Origin: Siphonodentalium dalli
Taxonomy: Eukaryota > Mollusca > Scaphopoda > Gadilida > Siphonodentaliidae
Length of the DNA: 64,000 nt
Assembly: GCA_032622095.1 (NCBI GenBank)
Contig: CP136061.1
Span: forward strand, 116,942,754 to 117,006,753
Direction: 5' to 3'
The position numbers and the translations under genes were made by a program. Positions 60,401 through 64,000 of the stretch are shown piece after piece. The notes under the pieces are model-generated. The model saw only the letters and a list, made by a program, of their open reading frames with translations. It searched no databases and was not told the origin of the DNA. Within the stretch, counting starts at the first letter, position 1. Each line of letters begins with the position of its first letter.

Positions 60401-63275
60401 TATTGATATGGTTTTCTATTGAACATTTCGTTTTGTATCAATTTATGTGCCGCAAACCAACACCTAAACTCAGACGGTGCAATTTTTAGCATATTAAAAC
60501 CACACATTTAGATTTCTCGTATCGTGGGATGCCGAATATATATATATATATATGTAACGGAACTTGCTGAAACAACTTTATCAATTATGATGACCCTATA
60601 ATGCCACCCCATGATCCAATCCCTGAATCTGACGGCACCATTCTAGTAACCTTAAACCTGACCATTAATTCATCCTTTTTTGAGATTTTGATATCTATTA
60701 ACTTTTGAAGAAATCGAGGACAAATAATATTGTTTATCATTGTTGTTGTCTTCCCCTCCGAATTCCTGTCCCCTGTGGTGCCATTCGATCATCTATATCC
60801 AAATTTATCCATACAAAAAACGGCGACAAAAAATATTAAATACATGTATTTGGTGACCAGCCTCCCTATCTCGACTCGAACGGTACCAATCTGTAGACAC
60901 TTGGTTAGATGCCTCGTACCATTGAGATGATTATATACAAATTTGACGAAAATCGGCGACAAAAATACTTTTTATCAATTGGTACCCCATCCATGACTTG
61001 AACGGCACCAATTTGGTGTCTTTAAATCAACGATTAATCTCATCATAGCTTGGACATATTCAAGATATATATTTGACTGAAATCTGCAACAAAAAATATT
61101 TGATCGATTTGGTCACCTCTCCTGACACGAACGACAATACCTTGGCACCTTTAAATCACACCAGTAGACTCCTCACATCATGGCGACGATTATATATAAT
61201 ATTTGGTGGATATCGGCGCCAAAATATATTTCTATTGGTTTTGGTGCCCCTCTCCCTTCTAACTCCTGACTCCAACGGCAACTATTTGGCATCTTTATAC
61301 CACGCCTTTAGATTCCTCATACCATGGCGATAATCTAATATATATTTTGGGACTTCTGTTTGTTTGTTTGTTGTTTGTCTGTTAGCTATGGCCGGGAAAA
61401 TTGCCGGACGGATTGAGCCCAAACTTCCTATCTAAGGGTAAAATTCCAGATGGATAGTCATCGCACCGCTTCCGAGAACGTCAGAGCACTCATTCTCCAA
61501 TCCCCCGCCACCGCAATGGGAATTCATGGGTTAATCGCGTGATAGTTAAAGAGCGTTAGTATCCGCAGTGTCGTTGATAAAGAGCGTGTGTGTGTGTCCA
61601 GACATGAGCGTGTTGTGTCTGTGTACAGACATAAGCGTGTTGTCTGTGTTCGTACTTAGGGGTTCGTGGGAATGGGGGAGATTTTCATCGGGTCAGTATT
61701 TCCGCCCGAGGTGACCTTCACCTTGAAACGGGTACCCACAAATGATCTAATATATATTTTGGGACTTATGTCTGTTTGTTTGTCTGTTAGCTATGGCCGG
61801 GAAAACTGCTGGACGGATTTCGACGAAATTTGATACCTATGGGTGATTTTGTCCGGGGAGTGTTTTGGACGGGTCAAATAGTGACTCCGACCTGACCTTG
61901 ACCTTCAAAATTGTCAATTCAAGGTCAAAGCCCGGAAGAAGTCGGGTCACCTGCTAGTGTATATATAATTCATAGCTTGGACATATTCAAGATATAAATT
62001 TGACTGAAATCTGCAACAAAAAATATTTGATCGATTTGGTCACCTCTCCTGACACGAACGAAAATACTTTGGCACCTTTAAATCACACCAGTAGACTCCT
62101 CATATCATGGCGACGATTATATATAATATTTGGTGGAAATCGGCGACAAAATATATTCCAATTGATTTTGGTGCCCCTCTCCCTTCTAACTCATGGCAAC
62201 TATTTGGCATGATTTGGTGGAGATCGGCGACAAAAAAAAATGATTGATTTTGTTGTCCTTGCCCCTTTCTGTCCTTTACCCCGACAGCGACACGTTAGAA
62301 TTTTTGTCCCCCGAAATTAACTATAGAAATTATCTCCACCTACAGATTACATCCCAGAGATTTGAAACTTCAGAATATTGTTGCCCATATATTGAAGATG
62401 TGCAACATGTATATAGATAACGGATTTTTTTTTTTTTGACGGAGTTATTTTATAATTTTCAGTATGAGGGTACCTTCGTGGTGTAATCAACTCCTCCTAC
62501 AGTTTTGATCGTAGATATTTGAAACTTCAGAGTATGGTTACCCACATATTGGAGATGTGCAGCATGTATATAGATGACGGAAAAAATATTTTTTACGGAG
62601 TTATTAACCCATTTGGACTTAAAATTTTCAACTTTTTTTAATTTCTTTAACTTGCCACTTTGTCGGGGGGGGGGGGCACTGTGGTCGGCTGACCTTTTAT
62701 TTATCTTGGACCATCATCTACCTCGTTAAAGAATACTCCCATTATACCCATTTGGTGGCATCTGTGTGGCCCCTGTTGATTGCTATAGAAAACAGACGTA
62801 CTTTCGCAAATATATATAGAAGAACACCTACGGGTTTTGGTTGAACACCCGGATTATCTCATTCGTGGCTACAGAAGAATTTCCAAGAGCGGCTTCCAAA
62901 AACCGTAGGTATTCTCGAAATATCTGGGAAATGTAGTGCAAAACATAATATCATTGTCAAAGGAATTTGACCTGTACAAATAATCAAGCGCACAGACAAT
63001 AACTGTTTTCACTCAGATACGTGTTCCACTTATTTACAGAAACATTCTGGGGTGATGGTAGAGACGCAGGAGACACCGATCTGGGATGGAGATTACAGAA
63101 CGGAGCTGGAAGCTGGATGACATGGTTCGATTGGGCGAGTGGGGACCCAGACTACGCAAAGGAAGACTGCATTAGGATAGTGTACTCCAGCGGTAGATAC
63201 AAGTTCAAGGACATGGAATGTTATGACTTTCATTCCACCTATCACTTCAAATTCCTTTGTCAAATCGACATCTAA
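51121..63275 (+). CDS. Secreted PAN plus C-type lectin-domain protein (three exons, 245 aa)
   Basis: CDS join 51121-51415, 56654-56860, 63040-63275: 738 bp, exactly 246 codons including TAA. Both introns are GT-AG and phase 1. The ATG has A at -3 and G at +4. Residues 12-30 form a signal-peptide core, with cleavage probably near 27-29. Residues about 35-98 form a PAN/apple-like domain (Cys 57, 61, 67, 79; CQAFSF and LCYM). Residues 100-245 form a long-form C-type lectin domain with Cys 100/117, 134/241 and 211/228. The ligand-loop motif is DPD (203-205) instead of the usual EPN or QPD, and the WND segment is KDME before Cys 228. So calcium or sugar binding is uncertain. Probably a secreted recognition or adhesion protein; no transmembrane segment follows. 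Confidence 0.85.
51416..53284. other. Intron 1, first part; small palindromic repeat at about 51605-51820
   Basis: 51605-51820 contains repeated ccatggtaaa/tttaccatgg words and acctggt/accaggt pairs that form weak inverted arms. The remainder, including the minus-strand frames at 52031-52554, shows no coding evidence. Confidence 0.4.
53285..53660 (+). pseudogene. Tc1/mariner-type transposase relic in intron 1
   Basis: 53308-53340 encodes VTTARQDRYL after a 1-base difference, typical of the N-terminal DNA-binding region of Tc1-like transposases. From 53444 a frame reads EHLWDQLKRAVYYRV.. and EWRNIPKRRIAPLINNML to a stop at 53594, matching the C-terminal WD-x-L-x-RAV and EEW-x-x-IP-x-x-x-I-x-x-L-I motifs. 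The catalytic middle is deleted and in-frame stops are present, so the copy is dead. Confidence 0.65.
53661..56653. other. Intron 1, second part; no gene recognised
   Basis: Holds a short stretch resembling the outer arm of the repeat at 3981-4506 (about 54000-54045), a two-copy 29-bp repeat (ataacacgcataattatt) at 54850-54905 and a CT run near 56010. The minus-strand frame at 55980-56249 overlaps the CT run and has no recognised domain. Confidence 0.45.
56654..56860 (+). CDS. Lectin gene exon 2: N-terminal half of the C-type lectin domain
   Basis: The acceptor has a long pyrimidine tract (ttttttttctttttcag). The exon opens with CPYGIGYALY and includes GYCLKYY, EALAVCHGDDANAHFISV and SREMLDGL, the normal first half of the fold (C0, C0', C1 and the A-H-x-I-S-V core). 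It ends GGGACAG|GTAGGT, phase 1. Confidence 0.85.
56955..57370. repeat. Diverged minisatellite of about 170-180 bp, intron 2 block 1
   Basis: Contains (c)agccactttt.gtaaagt.cc.taggct, gaaccaa(c)cc.acc, ttttgtc.ac.ac and caaaatgatgtc-type phrases that recur at 58880-58990 and 59460-59815. Units are degenerate. Confidence 0.45.
57477..58880 (+). mobile_element. 5'-truncated non-LTR retrotransposon (LINE) 3' region in intron 2
   Basis: An open frame of about 295 codons (57477-58360; 287 from the ATG at 57497) encodes the C-terminal part of a LINE ORF2. It has LYGCEMWYRLSEANILQLE, MCIKTIQGLPTRA, SLLGVNPLRLEIEKKKLLF, and the terminal Cys/His cluster CKHCGHLYHNQVEHMFLHC. It ends SFISVLCYI. The reverse transcriptase core lies upstream in full copies and is missing here, as usual for 5' truncation. 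The 3' UTR runs to AATAAA near 58856 and ends in (CT)n at 58862-58879. Same orientation as the lectin gene. The uninterrupted frame suggests a young insertion, but it cannot move alone. Confidence 0.75.
58880..59815. repeat. Minisatellite of about 170-180 bp, intron 2 block 2, with a foldback at 59150-59251
   Basis: 58880-58990 resumes the repeat (ttgtccaccaatccattta, gatagcatatccctt) seen before the LINE. 59460-59815 has two further units (tttcc.agc.gctttttgtaaa, aatggtatatcatttactg). Between them CATTTGTCTCAGCGT (59150) pairs with ACGCTGAGACAAATG (59251), a MITE-like foldback of about 100 bp. Confidence 0.45.
61334..61745 (+). mobile_element. Helitron-like element in intron 2, 3'-truncated
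   Basis: Starts TCTAATATATATTTTGGGAC after A (61333), then gttagctatggccgggaaaa. The middle resembles family A (cgagaacgtcagagcactca.., gttaatcgcgtgatagttaa). It breaks off at acccacaaatga where the next element begins. Confidence 0.65.
61746..61957 (+). mobile_element. Helitron-like element in intron 2 (212 bp, family C)
   Basis: Starts TCTAATATATATTTTGGGAC after A (61745). Carries ggacgggtcaaatagtgac and ccttgaccttcaaaattgtc. Ends cccggaagaagtcgggtcac ctgCTAG (61954-61957) before T. It is head to tail with the preceding element, repeating on a small scale the pattern of the large array. Confidence 0.7.
62350..62650. repeat. Two-copy tandem repeat, about 158 bp
   Basis: Each copy contains gatttgaaacttcagaata or atttgaaacttcagagtat, then ccatatattgaagatgtgca and acatgtatatagataacgga. 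Diverged by a few percent to 10% and interrupted by a poly-T run. Intronic. Confidence 0.55.
63040..63275 (+). CDS. Lectin gene exon 3: C-terminal half of the C-type lectin domain
   Basis: Acceptor cacttatttacag. The exon carries FWGDGRDAGDTDLGW, WMTWFDWASGDPD, EDCIRI, KDMECYD and FKFLCQIDI before TAA at 63273-63275, i.e. the long-loop region and the last three conserved cysteines. The last residues end the domain without any tail. Confidence 0.85.
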
Positions 63276-63627
63276 TATCCATTAACTATAACTCTTCTCA
63301 TGGACAAATTACAATTGCTATAACCGGCATATGGATTTTTCAGAAGTTGCACTGATGCTTACTATTATTGTTGTTAATATTTAATAATTCCATTGGCAAT
63401 CGGCTTTTCTTGGATACATTACTATTGGATATCGGATGTGGCACAATCATTTTTTTGCAAACCATAAACGCTAAAAAGTGCAGACAGAGAACAATCTTGC
63501 ATCTACCAGGTGGGTGTGGGGAGGGGGGTCTCGAAAAAATAACAATTCCAATGCAATGCAATTGTTTTTTCAAAATCCATGTTAAAAGACAAATTATTAC
63601 TGTTGAAATAATTTTAATGTTCGGACT

Positions 63628-63633
63628 AATAAA
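63628..63633 (+). promoter_or_regulatory. Candidate polyadenylation signal AATAAA of the lectin gene
   Basis: First AATAAA downstream of the stop codon, about 350 bp after 63275. It implies a 3' UTR of roughly 370 bp. Confidence 0.45.
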
Positions 63634-63639
63634 GTGGTT

Positions 63640-64000
63640 CCAAAATAGAGCATTAATCAAGAGAAGGGGGGCTACTATTTAAAATATCTACTCAATAATT
63701 GTGTCTTTAGTAACACATTATCATGGGATGGGTCCCACTTCTTACGGCAAAAAATGCACTGAAAGAAGGTAATTTCATCAGTTCTCACAGGTTTTCATTG
63801 TTGTTTACCTTCCATTACCCACGTGATGCCAATGTCAACTCAATTAATTCTTCTGGTGTTTTAAATTGTATGAATATTGAAAGATATATTTCTTGTATTG
63901 TTGTATTATGTCCAACCTTGGGGAGATGGGACCTTGTATTTATGTGACGTACTTGTACCAATACAGTGACAAGCTGAGGAATGGAACATGACATGCTAAT
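63640..64000. other. No gene recognised to the window end
   Basis: The open frames at 63723-63947 and on the other strand before it have no recognisable domain or splice context. Confidence 0.4.

Larger units (their letters stand above)
60580..62240. repeat. About 130-bp tandem repeat array in intron 2, interrupted by Helitrons
   Basis: Units share (a)tcggcgacaaaa.tat.., ttggt..cc.ct(c)cc..., gacacgaacg.caat, ttggca(c)ctttaaatcacacc and catggcgacgattatatat. The cggcgacaaaa-type motif recurs near 60823, 60953, 61084 and 61212 (spacing 128-131), then at about 62010, 62140 and 62224 after the insertion. The two units on either side of the Helitron (61037-61260 and 61971-62195) are nearly identical, more alike than other neighbours. 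Frames at 61073-61333 and 62000-62212 are products of the repeat. Confidence 0.65.

Noticed and set aside
61073-62212. Two similar plus-strand frames (MTEICNKKYLIDLV..) as paralogous genes
   Set aside because: Both are readings of the 130-bp satellite units on either side of the intronic Helitrons.

Overview
This is eukaryotic, AT-rich genomic DNA with little coding content, most likely from a mollusc. Pointers to that are a spliced PAN plus C-type-lectin secreted gene, an interspersed repeat ending in 'caggtgagctaaaaa' with GACGGACG runs, degraded TNP2-like transposase genes of a type common in marine invertebrates, and many MITEs and Helitron-like elements. The group assignment is inference; no ribosomal or mitochondrial marker is present. 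There are no bacterial-style operons, and most open frames in the window are chance or repeat-derived.

Layout. (1) 1-14218: mostly non-coding, with several inverted-repeat elements, a possible small secreted-peptide gene with CCAAT and TATA boxes (6040-6428), one decayed transposase exon (8506-8765), a tandem-repeat block (9110-10150), a 930-bp long-TIR element with a 9-bp target duplication (10237-11166) and a 730-bp hAT-type MITE with an 8-bp target duplication (13414-14143). (2) 14219-39617: a 12.7-kb segment present twice in direct tandem. By eye the copies differ by about six substitutions, one 8-bp indel and three poly-G length changes. Each copy carries the same decayed transposase genes on the minus strand, the same palindromic elements and the start of a Helitron array. 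(3) 24643-26914 and 37345-45441: a head-to-tail array of Helitron-like non-autonomous elements. They start TCTATA..ATATTTTGAGA and end in a hairpin followed by CTAG; four carry a 122-bp tandem module. (4) 45442-51120: the upstream part of the transposase gene split by the array (45489-45859), then sequence without recognisable genes. (5) 51121-63275: one complete three-exon gene for a 245-residue secreted PAN plus C-type lectin protein. Its two large introns hold a Tc1-like relic, a 5'-truncated LINE with an open 287-codon frame, minisatellites and another Helitron pair.

Reconstructed history (inference from the sequence). A transposase-like gene decayed. Helitron-like elements inserted at an A|T in it (left flank ends ..TTTA, right flank starts TCCTATA) and accumulated head to tail to about 8.1 kb. 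The segment from 14219 into the third array element was then duplicated in tandem. The junction has 5 bp of microhomology (AGTGG) that lies in the loop and 3' arm of that Helitron's terminal hairpin, while the other breakpoint abuts a (TA)n tract. The main point to check is whether this junction is a genuine Helitron- or hairpin-provoked duplication or an assembly artefact.
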